A stretch of 31,278 nucleotides of DNA from Reticulitermes lucifugus (GCA_026260175.1 JAKCWW010000161.1:116776-148053); one strand, 5' to 3'. Shown: positions 10,139 to 18,811, counted from the stretch's first letter. Program-made: numbers and translations. Notes: generated from the sequence alone by a model not told the origin.

Positions 10139-10515
10139 AAAAATTTAAGAAGACCAACACAATGCACTTCGCTATCGCTTTAATATGTATTAATTAACCC
10201 CTACATATGTTTCGGTTTACGATACGGCATAACAAAGTGATCCAGACTGCCACATTTTATTATTTCGACACAAAATTCGACGAATTTTAAGGATTTTACA
10301 CAATATTTCATATGCTTTAGATTCTGATTTTATAGTGAATGTAAATAACACGCAAGACATTGCACAATATCAAAACCTATATTAACTTTGGATGTGATAA
10401 AACGTAGTTTTGAACCCACTGAGGATGGTTTTTTGTAAACCGAAACATATGTAGGGGTTAATTAATACATATAAAAATGATAGTGAAGTGCATTTTGTTG
10501 GTCTTTTTAAATTTT
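10139..10515. mobile_element. Foldback element 2, inverted arms of about 82 bp
   Basis: The arms at 10139-10221 and 10434-10515 are reverse complements with few mismatches. Shared blocks are 'aaaatttaa(g/a)aagaccaaca', 'aatgcacttc(g/a)ctatc', 'atatgtattaattaacccct' and 'acatatgtttcggtttac'. The roughly 210-bp centre is AT-rich and non-coding. The inner edge of the right arm builds a hammerhead-like motif (10413-10459). The left arm has the GAAAC...GTAGGGGTT half without a proper CTGANGA box. The CCCCTACATATGTTTC block also occurs at 29161-29176, linking this element to foldback 4. No transposase is present. Confidence 0.8.
10413..10459 (+). ncRNA. Hammerhead ribozyme-like motif, core intact
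   Basis: AACCC at 10413-10417 pairs with GGGTT at 10455-10459 as stem I, with an A/G mismatch next to the core. CTGAGGA at 10419-10425 fits CUGANGA. One extra T (10426) follows. GGTTT (10427-10431) and AAACC (10437-10441) form a perfect 5-bp stem II with a 5-base loop. GAAA is at 10442-10445. A-C pairs with G-T around the loop ATAT as a 2-bp stem III, leaving GTA (10451-10453) as the NUH cleavage triplet. All canonical core residues are present. The very short stem III and the extra U are the doubts. Whether it is transcribed is unknown. Confidence 0.5.
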
Positions 10516-11746
10516 GAAGTGTAGAATGGTTCACTCCAGTTTTGTTTACACATGATTCAGAAAGCGCGAATGCTGTAGTTTTTGTACGTCGTTGACTGTA
10601 ACATTACTTTATTAATGACGAAGATCTCATTTTTGCTTAGTGAAAGATTTATTTCTCCTTCGTAATGTTAAATGTGTACCTTTAGAGCTTAGAATATCTG
10701 TCTGAAGAATGACAAAATCATTTAAGTTATTCTTGATTCTTCAGTTCTAATAACCTTCCACATTTATGCACGTCATATTTGAGTATAAATAAGCGTTACT
10801 TACGAAATTTTGTCTTGTAAATTTCCAGCATAATTTACATGAATATTGTTTCAATTATAAAAATTACTTTATGTTTAAATAAATTATAGTTTTTTTTCTG
10901 TAGCAAAATTCGGTTTTCATTATAAGTGGGTGTTTCTTGGGTAGCTGGGTGAACATTTGCTTCTTAAGATGGAATCTGCTCCGTAGACTGAGTGTGTAGG
11001 ATTGAGAGATATTTAGTCGTAGCATATTTTGGATACAGTCGTTTCAGTGCAAAGCTGTTCACAACACCTACAGTCAGAAATTATTTCACTACATTTAATT
11101 AAGTATTCATGCGGAGAAATTTAACATATTTTGAAACAGTTATAAACCTTAATTAAACCTACATTCTATATCATGTAATATATTTATTGTGTACCATGGG
11201 CTGCTGCTAAGGCAATTGATCGTGTTCCACTTTAATTTCATACAGACAGGATTTATGTTTAGCCAACTGTAATAATACGTTTCTTTCAAAACTTGAATAT
11301 AGACCCCCTCCATAATAACAAATACAACAAATCGGATCCGCAGTTACGAGGGGCACAATAAGGAAAGACAGAGAATACCGACCTCGCTAATTTGCATTAA
11401 TTTTATGAAATGCATTAAAGGAACGTGTACGAAGAAGTGGGAGTTATGAAGAGTTTTACGTACAGATTGGTTACCCGACATGACATAAATGCCAGACATT
11501 ACCCTGCAGATGCAGGGAAGTGAAACAAGTACTTTATGAAACTGGGTTAATGTTCCAGGCGAAGGAAAAAAGATAAGAAAACTCATTATGTCCACTGGAC
11601 AGTCCTATAGCTGAACACATACTAGAATTGTTGGCAAGAACCCACAGCACGGAGTTACATACTGTTTGTTAGTGTTTGTAAAGCATGCGTAATGCATAAG
11701 ATAGTGTTACAAAACCAGGTTGAATAATGCCTTAAATTATCTGAAG
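10516..11746. other. Non-coding stretch, no gene seen
   Basis: AT-rich. The 83-codon minus-strand frame at 11344-11595 has no recognisable motif. Nothing else was seen. Confidence 0.45.
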
Positions 11747-11748
11747 TA

Positions 11749-11923
11749 CAGTTGAACCCGGTTATAACGATATCGGTTTATACGGCACCTCGTTTATAGC
11801 GTCAGATACTCTGTAGTACCAATTAATTCCTCACTGTTAACCATTATTCGGTTAGAACAACATTCATTTATAACGACACAAAATATCCAGTCCCTTTCAT
11901 GACGTTATAATTCAGTTCGACTC
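11749..11923. mobile_element. Tigger/pogo-like MITE
   Basis: The left end CAGTTGAACCCGGTTATAACG (11749-11769, one base over the display limit in the right copy) and the right end, whose reverse complement reads GAGTCGAACTGAATTATAACG, are imperfect terminal inverted repeats. TA dinucleotides flank both sides (11747-11748 and 11924-11925). The interior repeats 'ttataacgac' and 'tttatagcgtc' themes. The CAGT...AACC..GGTTATAACG terminus is known from pogo/Tigger elements of the Tc1/mariner superfamily. At 175 bp with no coding capacity, it would need a transposase supplied from elsewhere. Confidence 0.75.
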
Positions 11924-12179
11924 TATTTATGTGCTGTGCCGGGTTAGTCTAAGAAGGGCATTCTTTGTTCGTCCGGATGTAAGACTCGTCATTTTTCTGT
12001 TGAAATCAAATGAAAATCTCAGTTACTTAAAATAGAATCATATTTGACAGAAATAAATAGTATTGAGATGCGAGCATTTGGTATTCAAACGTCGATTGGT
12101 ACCGGAAAATCAAGGTCACAAGGCAACACTGCATGTTCTATCAGGCTGATATTACACTAATCTTATTTTAAGGACGCCG

Positions 12180-12462
12180 TGTTAGGTAAAGGTAAACGTA
12201 AAGCATTCCTATTACAGGCCTGGACAGGCCCTTAGGGTTCCAGAAGTTTGAGGCTCCCAGATTTCTAGACAATNNNNNNNNNNNNNNNNNNNNNNNNNNN
12301 NNNNNNNNNNNNNNNNNNNNNNNNNNNNNNNNNNNNNNNNNNNNNNNNNNNNNNNNNNNNNNNNNNNNNNNNNNNNNNNNNNNCCATCGGGAATGGAACC
12401 CGCGACCTTCCGGCTTGTAGCGCAGTGCCTCAACCAACTGCGCCACTGCGTGCCCCCGGCCG
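12180..12462 (-). mobile_element. SINE-D: tRNA-derived SINE interrupted by assembly gap
   Basis: The minus strand starts with a tRNA-like head: box A in GTGGCGCAGTTGGTTGAGGC (about 12451-12432) and box B in GGGTTCCATTCCC near 12392. The 3' part 'ctgggagcctcaaacttctgg' and 'ggcctgtccaggcctgtaa' lies on the far side of the gap and is shared with 14446-14540. The tail ends in a CTTTACCTTTACC-type repeat (12181-12200). The middle is missing because of the gap at 12274-12383. Confidence 0.85.
12274..12383. other. Assembly gap, 110 N
   Basis: A run of 110 unknown bases inside a SINE. Frames reported across it are meaningless. Confidence 1.
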
Positions 12463-12580
12463 TGTTAGGTGTTATATGTGTTTAGAGTCTGCTTGAAAGA
12501 TAAAGTTAAAAAGATGCTGGTCAAGTAATATATGAACAGAAAGGCGAAGTGTTGCTCTGCAGATAGAAGTTACTGCTAGA

Positions 12581-12649
12581 TTACTACTACTACTGCTGCT
12601 ACCACTACTACTGCTGCTACTACTATTACTACTACTGCTACTACTACTC
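12581..12649. repeat. (TAC/TGC)n trinucleotide microsatellite
   Basis: About 23 triplets of ACT, CTG and GCT variants in a row. The interruptions suggest an old, imperfect array. Confidence 0.9.
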
Positions 12650-12838
12650 GGCTGCCTTTCCAGAAATTTTTAACTTCACATCGCGGATATTCAGTGACAT
12701 TGTTATATCTACGTCTCTCAAGTGCTGTAACGTGTAAGAATGAATCAATGGAGAAATTGTCTATGGAAAATGTAGGTGGGAATGGGATTTCTGAAATTTT
12801 TCGTTTGAATTTTTAACTCGTATTCCATTAGTAAGTAT

Positions 12839-12856
12839 TATATATATATATATATA
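12839..12856. repeat. (TA)9 microsatellite
   Basis: Nine TA dinucleotides in a row. Confidence 0.9.
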
Positions 12857-13069
12857 CTTATGTTGTCATGGGGTATTTTACCATTTCGAATCATCATCCC
12901 TTTGTAACTTCATTATTTAGTGCGTAATAATAATTAAATTGCCTTCCTTAACATACATTACTGCATTTTGCCCATTTACAAATCAAGTTAGCCTTTGTTT
13001 ACTGCATCAGTATCAGAGTAAACTGCGATTCTTTGCTTATTCTGGATTAATCGTCTGGGGGAATGTTAT

Positions 13070-13600
13070 AGCTCCACAACGTGTTAACCTCGGCACTAGA
13101 TGGAGCTGAGTGAACACCTTCACACGCCTCTTTAACGCCGGTTAAGAGCCTCCTCTACCTATTAAATAGAAGGCTGAGTGGACCACATCGCCAGTCTAGA
13201 CGTTGTGGAGACGAGAAAACTTTCTTTGTCCCCGCTGGAAGTCAAAAACCGTTTCCTCGAATCATGTAAATTTTTGATAATGGTTTCATGTAAGTCTTGT
13301 CACTTATATTTATTAGGACGTTTTCCATTGTCACAACGAACACCACCACACGACGTCTCGGAAACTACCTGTTTCCGTCTTGTTATTTTGGTTTTATGCT
13401 GGTCAGTTTGCTTTGAGTTTGGCGTTTCTTCACCTGAATACGGCAACATGTAGTTTCCAAATCGTTGTGTGGTGTTGTGTGTTGTGACAATGGAAAAATT
13501 CCTAATAAATACGTTTTACAAAACTCAAGATTCCTCGGTCTTACACCTCGTAGACTAGTTGTTGCTATACCGACTACGCTATCAACTCAGTAACAAGGTT
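13070..13600 (-). mobile_element. SINE-C copy, apparently split by a MITE
   Basis: The left part (13070-13262) aligns with 23868-24045: 'taacctcggcactagatgga', 'cctattaaatag' and 'gagtggaccacatcgccagtctagacg'. The right part (13532-13600) ends with 'tataccgactacgctatcaactcag', matching the reverse-complemented tRNA head 'catgccgactgcgctatcccggctc' of the copy at 23829-24110. Between them lies the MITE at 13307-13511. The two parts being one element is inferred from order and orientation. The flanks next to the MITE are too diverged to prove a clean insertion. Confidence 0.65.
13307..13511. mobile_element. 205-bp MITE with inverted repeats of about 60 bp
   Basis: The outer 12 bases TATTTATTAGGA (13307-13318) are repeated exactly in inverse at 13500-13511. 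The arms continue inward for about 60 bp: 'ttttccattgtcacaac' against 'gttgtgacaatggaaaa', and 'ggaaactac(c/a)tg' against 'ca(t)gtagtttcc'. The centre is about 80 bp and non-coding. The TA at both ends could be part of the repeat or of a TA target duplication. The superfamily is not assigned. The 91-codon frame crossing it is not a gene. Confidence 0.8.
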
Positions 13601-13689
13601 GGTGCGGAATTAAAAGCAGGGAAACATAAACAGTCTTGTATGCTGAAGTAATGCCATCAGAGGGCAGGACCGGTCCGGAACATAAAGGT

Positions 13690-14070
13690 AGCTGACGAAA
13701 CCTGAGAGAATTTGACAAAAAGCTTAGGTATTTGAGAAAGAGAGTAAAAAATGAAAACGTTATTGACTTAGAAATTAGAACAATTTAAATTAGGGAAATG
13801 GCTCTTAGCATTCAGCCATTTGCTCTACGGAAACGTAAAAACTGAAACATACAGACTTTGTTTCGTAATAATTTTACCCGTTCTACTGTGTGGGTGCGTA
13901 ACTTGGTATCTCGCTCTAGAGGAAGAACACAAATTGGTGATATTTGAAAATAGAGCGCCGAGGAGAATACATTGACCTCAGGGTGAAGAAGTAAGGCTGG
14001 ATAACTGAATAATAATTACCGTCAGAATTCATACTTTTTACCAAATATTTAGGATGATAAAATCAAGAGA
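13690..14070 (+). pseudogene. Non-LTR retrotransposon ORF2 fragment, near the RT C-terminus
   Basis: Across shifted frames the translation gives 'ETYRLCF', 'ILPVLLCGCVTWYLALEEEHKL' and 'IFENRAPRRIH', then 'PQGEEVR'. This matches the segment just downstream of the reverse-transcriptase core in insect LINEs, usually 'ILPVLLYGCETWSLTLREEHRLRVFENRVLRRIFG'. It is the same protein region that begins the fragment at 3791. Stops and shifts show it is dead. The 5' and 3' parts are absent, and SINE-A follows at once. Confidence 0.75.
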
Positions 14071-14073
14071 GCC

Positions 14074-14290
14074 GATCCTGGTGGCCGCGCGGTCTAAGGA
14101 GTGGGTCTGCGGCCACTCGCTTGCTAGGATTTCGGGTTTGAATCCAGCCGGGGGCATGGCTGTCTGTCTCTTGTGGGTGTTGTGTGTTGTCAGGTAAAGG
14201 TCTCTGCGACGGGCCGATCACTCGTCAAGAGGAGTCCTACCGAGTGTGTGTGTTATTGAATTTGATCCCCTACACCTGCAATGAGTAGGT
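14074..14290 (+). mobile_element. SINE-A, plus-strand copy
   Basis: Box A TGGCCGCGCGGTCTAAGGAG (14081-14100) and a decayed box B GGGTTTGAATCC (about 14133-14144) lie in the head. The body keeps 'ctgtctcttgtgggtgttgtg', divided by one change from the 6680 copy, and 'gaggagtcctaccgagtgtg'. The 3' end is diverged after 14260 and no target duplication was recognised. Confidence 0.85.
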
Positions 14291-14445
14291 AGAATGGAGG
14301 TCAAGACTAAGAAAGAAAGAGAAGGAAATCAAGGGAAATAAGATGAGTGGAGCCTGTAACAAGCAGTGAATATATAGGAAATGCACCATCAGTTGCAGAA
14401 GAATATGAATGGGAAGGACCTTTTGGAAAGAAGATGTAGGTGTGG

Positions 14446-14540
14446 ACACTAGGTAAAGATATCCCTATACTGCCCTATACAGGTCTGGACAGGCCGTTAG
14501 TGCTCCAGGATGTTGAGGCTCCCAGAATTTGGACAGTCGG
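14446..14540 (-). mobile_element. SINE-D, 3' fragment
   Basis: The stretch 'tacaggtctggacaggccgttag' (14478-14500, split here) and 'gttgaggctcccagaatttggaca' aligns with 12213-12272. Only the tail half is present. It is directly followed by SINE-C. Confidence 0.75.
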
Positions 14541-14830
14541 GTAAAGAAAAGTAAAGGTAAATTTCACCTTAGAAGAGGCCATAAGGGCCCAGAGGGGAAG
14601 TAGAGGTATAGCTCCACTCTCTTTTTAACCTTGACGCTAGATGTGAGTGGGTGGTCAACGCTACGCCCCGGCCGCTTTACACCCGGGAGAGAGACCCGGT
14701 ACCCATTGTACAGGAGGATGGGCGGGCCTCATTGCCGGTCTGGACGTGTGCGGAAAATCTCGATTCAACCGGGATTCGATCCCTGGACCGTCCAGCCCAT
14801 AGCGACTCGCTACGGGCTGAGTTGGATTCA
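14541..14830 (-). mobile_element. SINE-C, nearly complete
   Basis: Read on the minus strand, the head includes box B-like GGGATCGAATCCCGG near 14775. The body follows with 'gaccggcaatgaggcccgcc', the core GACCACCCACTCACATCTAG (about 14658-14639) and 'ggcccttatggcctcttct'. The tail is an AAAGGTAAA-type repeat, seen on the plus strand as 'gtaaagaaaagtaaaggtaaa' split over 14541-14561. The frames of 63 to 96 codons here all fall inside the SINE. Confidence 0.88.
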
Positions 14831-14897
14831 TATATATTTTAAGGTGAGACATCGCCTTTGTGTTATGAATTTACAGATATATTTCTTTTTCCAACAC

Positions 14898-14990
14898 AAC
14901 TCACAATACAAGGTAAAATAGGCTACATGTTTCGGCTTGAATAAGCCATTATCAGATCTATAACTAGAGCATTAAAACGAAAAATTAGTT
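14898..14990 (-). repeat. Single arm related to foldback element 1
   Basis: 'acaaggtaaaataggctacatgtttcggc' (split at 14908-14936) and 'gaataagccattatcagatct' match the layout of the arms at 5740-5835 and 27480-27600. No inverted partner was found nearby. It shows that this module can occur alone. Confidence 0.6.
14918..14961 (-). ncRNA. Hammerhead ribozyme-like motif, mutated copy
   Basis: On the minus strand: ATAGAT, CTGATAA, extra T, GGCTT/AAGCC stem II with loop ATTC, GAAA, C-AT-G, GTA, GCCTAT. Stem I pairs 4 of 6 positions plus one U-G. G8 of the CUGANGA box is A, so activity is unlikely. Stem II is perfect. Confidence 0.4.
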
Positions 14991-15056
14991 TTACGCTGTA
15001 TTTGAGTTGTGTATGACTACTCGAAAAAAGAAATATATCTGGATTCACGTGGCTGA

Positions 15057-15178
15057 GGGTAAGAACCGGTCACGCGCACTTGTGAACTAAGCCTTTGGGT
15101 TCCATAAAAGGTGGAGAGTTTCTTCTGTTCTGGCAGAGTCTTACCTTTCAAAGAAGGGCTCTGCTCCATGAATACTTC
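15057..15178 (+). mobile_element. Non-LTR retrotransposon 3' terminus, very short copy
   Basis: The segment contains 'gcgcacttgtgaactaag', 'gggttccataaaa', 'cagagtcttacctttcaaag' and 'gctctgctccatg'. It corresponds to the last coding residues and 3' UTR of the family at 3791-4275 and 21886-22172 ('gcacttgtgaat', 'cataaaatgcgggga', 'tctcaag', 'catggaatta'). An insert this short is an extreme 5' truncation. Confidence 0.65.
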
Positions 15179-15648
15179 CTCTTCCTCACAAATTCGAAAA
15201 TTGATCCGTAAATAATTTGGCATTGAATGCAGACCGCCAGAATGAAGAGCGCATTCGCTGCACGCGAGCTACAAACGGCCTGCCCTATAGAGTTGCTGGA
15301 TAAAGATGTGGGCAGAATTCTGACGACACGTAGGCTATTACTGAACTCATCGATGCTTACAAAATATCGTTTCTGTAAGTTAACGAGTAAGCAGATATTC
15401 CAAGAAATCGACCGAACATCGTACCTCAATAGTTGTCTCTCCTTCCTAAAGGGGATATGTCGGATTTGAATCGTGGTTTGGAAATCCTTTTATCTATCTG
15501 AGGATTTTGTGGGTTTTCTCAGTCCCTCGATGCAAATATCGTTAGGCCAAGCTCGCTTGCTTCTATGTCCACAATTAAGTACCGTCATACCATTAACGCT
15601 ATATATACATGCAGTTAAAGTATGCAGCTATATGAACCACGAAACAGT
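15179..15648. other. Non-coding stretch, no gene seen
   Basis: Overlapping 80-93 codon frames exist on both strands (15148-15469), without any motif or compositional bias favouring one. No gene is called. Confidence 0.4.
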
Positions 15649-15972
15649 AAGTTTAGCGATGGCCATTTTTTTTTGTGGAGAAGGGCCCCGGCAGCAGAAG
15701 CTGCGGACGCACCGCAGCCTTAAGGCTTATTGTGCAACCCTGTGATGAAGATGAATATAAAGGTGATCCGTTTTTTTCACTTTTCCGAGTAATGGAGCAC
15801 CGGTGGAATGAAATTGACAGGGGGAAACAGAAGTACTCGGGGAAAAACCTGTCCCAGTACCACTTTGTCCACCACAAATCCCACGTGGACTGACCCGGGA
15901 TCGAACCCGGTCCTCCCACCCTGCAGGTGCATCCGCTGCTGGGCCCTTCACCGCAAAAAAAAGTTTAGCGAT
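15649..15972 (-). mobile_element. SINE-B with inverted 3' tails at both ends
   Basis: A perfect 12-bp duplication AAGTTTAGCGAT flanks the insert (15649-15660 and 15961-15972). From the left, the insert is a minus-strand SINE-B: poly-T, then GAAGGGCCCC, through 'gtccaccacaaatccca' and box B complement GGGATCGAACCCGG at 15898-15911. Where box A and the tRNA 5' end should follow, the sequence switches near 15925 to 'gtgcatccgctgctgggcccttcaccgc' (split at 15928-15955) and a poly-A run. That is a SINE-B 3' end in the opposite direction. The insert thus has a GGGCCC-plus-homopolymer end on both sides. It may have arisen by template switching or a variant of twin priming during integration. Confidence 0.85.
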
Positions 15973-17051
15973 AAATACGTTGTTGCGTAATAACAAAAAG
16001 CTTTTCAGAGTAGCAAATCCAGCATTTGACTTCTGGAAAAATTTCGTAATGCAACTGTTAGGTTTTTTCAGCGGTGTGGATTAAGTAGTCCAAAGAAGAC
16101 AATTAGAACCTGGAAGATGATGCCACTACGTTGTCTCGAAACGTCGGGAAATAGACATCCAGTAACGCAACATCGTATCCCAGAAGAACGACCACCTCGG
16201 CTTTCATAATGTTGCAGTTTTATTATGTAAGAATATTGCTACTCCTCCAGTCGGTGTTTTGTCAACATCTGGCATTAATTTAAACCCGAATCGAACTGGT
16301 TCACGTTTCTAAATGCTGCCACCTGCATTTCGTGCATAATATTTTTATCGTCTCGCACAGGGTATCCAACATTAAAATACAGCTTGTTGCCTTATGGTCT
16401 TTTATGGCCAACGGCGCCAAGTGTGCGCAATAACATTTTTTTTTTCTGGCATTAAGTTTCATATTTCAGTCTTCTTCTTCACATTTGATGCGAACTCGAT
16501 CCATATGGACCAATATGTTAATACATCAGTTTTGTGACTGTGAGACGTGTAAACGTAATATGCCTTCTCACTGTGTTCGGATTTATCGTATGGCTACGCT
16601 ACGGGATATGAAAGCTCTTAGCATTTCTCTTATGTGGTGATACGAATTGTATAACTAGATAATGGCTGACGCTGATTTTGCATCGCCGGCGGGGCCCTGG
16701 AGCAACTGGTTTCATTTGCTTTGTCTTTAATCCAGGATTGTGTACAAAGGGTAATGCCACTGCAGTTAATTGTAAATGTAAGCTTCAGTCGTATATGTGT
16801 GTATAATGTGCTCTCCGCAAAGAGATATTGCTGTAGGGCTGACTATCTGATGTTATTATTGTTCTGTAACTGAACTTAAAATTTCGACGCTTCTGACAAC
16901 ACAGCCTGCCATTACAGCCTTTATTGACAAAATTCTCAAACTATTTTCTTAAAGTCAGCCTTAATATTATCCTCCCGTCACCGATATTCATGTTGTCTTT
17001 TTAAAAATGATTTCTCGATAAAAACTCTGTATGTAGGCTCAGTTCCTGTGT
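15973..17051. other. Non-coding stretch, no gene seen
   Basis: About 1.1 kb without recognisable genes. A degenerate 'tggaagatgatgcc...ctcgaaacgtcgg' at 16111-16146 vaguely recalls the hammerhead-like motif but lacks proper stems. Confidence 0.45.
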
Positions 17052-17381
17052 CATATTAGCTACACGTCCAGAACATCATAGCCGTCTACATTTCAGTATC
17101 CTAAGCTAATTATTTGTCATATTAGCTACATGTCCAGCCCATCATAGCCTTCTACATTTCAGTATCCTAAGATAATTATTTGTCATATCAGCTACATGTC
17201 CAGCCCATCATAGCCTTCTACATTTCAGTATCCTAAGCTAATTATTTATCATATTAGCTGCATGTCCAGTCCATCATAGCCTTCTACATTTCAGTATCCT
17301 AAGCTAATTATTTATCATATTAGCTACATGTCCAGCCCATCATAGCCTTCTACATTTCAGTATCCTAAGCTAATTGTTTAC
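17052..17381. repeat. Minisatellite, 66-bp unit, 5 copies
   Basis: Units start with CATATTAGCTACA at 17052, 17118, 17184, 17250 and 17316, exactly 66 bp apart, with only a few substitutions each. The block 'tctacatttcagtatcctaa' is in every unit. The fixed spacing and high identity suggest recent tandem duplication. No reading frame runs through it. Confidence 0.97.
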
Positions 17382-17597
17382 CACTTCATATTACCAATTT
17401 GGTTTTACACAACATATTGAATTATTTACCTTATTCTTCTCACATCTTTGCCGACCCCGTAATTTGTCTCGTACATTTTCCTGCAGAAGACCTGCAGTCC
17501 TAATTTGCATTTTGATCTCAAATTAATGATGCAACTTTTACAGCTGCATTTGTTTTACTAATTAAAATTTCTGGTTTTGATTTACCGACGATCATTC

Positions 17598-17760
17598 AAG
17601 AGACAGTGAGAAAGTAATGCCTCATATTTTTTATTTCGTGTTATTTACAAGTTGGAATTGTGAAAATTTCACAGAACTTTACTACAACATGCTGAAGGCA
17701 TATTTATTTTTCAGTGTAATCTCCTCCATCTTGTCGACAGTGTTTTTCGCCTTTGAAAAA
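17598..17760 (-). pseudogene. Mariner transposase, extreme C-terminal remnant
   Basis: The minus strand reads '...EKHCRQDGGDYTEK' followed by a stop at 17704-17706. This matches the typical mariner transposase end 'KC...GDYVEK-stop'. Downstream on the minus strand lie an AT-rich 3' UTR and 'tatgaggcattactttct' (17625-17608), which resembles mariner termini. The rest of the protein is not recognisable. Only about 15 residues support the call. Confidence 0.5.
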
Positions 17761-18359
17761 GAGCATGTGCTCCTGCCCAGTAAAAGTTGCTGTATCATGT
17801 TTTTTTTAGTATGACATTGCGTTGTGTTTGCCGTATCACTGAAAGTCTACAGTTCTTGCAGTCTTGTTAGTAGCGAAAAAGGGGAAAACACGTGAACAGA
17901 GTAGGAAAGTACCATATGTATATACAAAGCCACTAAGACTACAGGCAACTGAATGACTGAAACACGGTCGATTCTAATCACATTTTTAGGTAAGGCCAAC
18001 CAACAGATCACAACAGAGAGAAGGGAGTAGGCCCCACCTTTCACACGGTAACGGTATCTGCAGTGCTAACAACTTGATGAGTCCGATATTGCAAGGTAAG
18101 TTAATGAATTTATGCTAAACAAATTGTAGTTCAAACCTGCAAATCTTGCAGCATAAATATTCACACATTCCTTTCAGGAATCCACAATATAGTTCGGCAA
18201 CCACGACACAGTTATATACAGATAAGGGCACTACATGGGCACAACGTGTGCAAACAAAGACGTACCGCGACCAGAAAGTAGGAACTGGTTCGGTGTAACA
18301 AGCGTCTAAAGAATGTGTGAAAAATATCTTTATTGCAGCATGTTGGTACCTACATTAGA

Positions 18360-18811
18360 CTACTTCTCCACATAGTAAACATGTAAATTAAGGCACTTGT
18401 CATAATGTGGCACCAGCTTTTGTATGCCAAGCCTTTCAGCTAGTCCTGCATTACGTCTTTTGTCTCTTGGTCACGCCTCAGACTCTAGTCGGTCAAAAGT
18501 TTCTTGAGGTGGATAAACCAGTGACAGTGACTCGGTGTGAGGTGGGGACAGTACGGAGAATGCTCGAGATTCTTCCACTTGAACTGTTTGAAGTAATGCA
18601 CGTGTACGGGCGGCGGCGTGCGGTCGCGAATTGTCATGCCTTCTTTGAACAACCGACACCATTTCCTCACTTTTCCTTCCTTCATTGCACCTTCATCATA
18701 CACTTCAACAATCTGCCTGTGAATATCCGCCAAACGAACATTTCTGGCCCTTGAAAGGCATATCACCAGCCGCCCTTTACAAGTAGCGGAATTCTCGGCT
18801 TTTGTGTTCAT
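18360..18811 (-). pseudogene. Mariner-family transposase, internally deleted and frameshifted
   Basis: The minus-strand frame from ATG at 18811 reads into a helix-turn-helix region, 'RARNVRLADIHRQIVEVYDEG' with 'AMKEGKVRKWCRLFKEG' (residues about 21-58), typical of mariner DNA-binding domains. At about 18638 it jumps to 'HDNSRPHAAARTRALL', which holds the second catalytic Asp. From general knowledge of the roughly 345-residue family, about 190 residues including the first catalytic Asp are missing. A frameshift follows, then 'LEHSPYCPHLTPSHCHWFIHLKKLL'. The usual 'PDLAPSD' has become 'PHLTPSH', so the third catalytic Asp is His. The end 'KLVPHYDKCLNLHVYYVEK' plus stop (18360-18362) is well kept. 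The element is dead. Its inverted repeats were not identified with confidence. Confidence 0.9.

Noticed and set aside
12168-12446. 92- and 73-codon minus-strand frames
   Set aside because: They run through the 110-base N gap and a SINE-D.
16111-16146. 'tggaagatgatgcc...ctcgaaacgtcgg' as another hammerhead-like site
   Set aside because: The CUGANGA box is not intact and stems I and II do not pair well.
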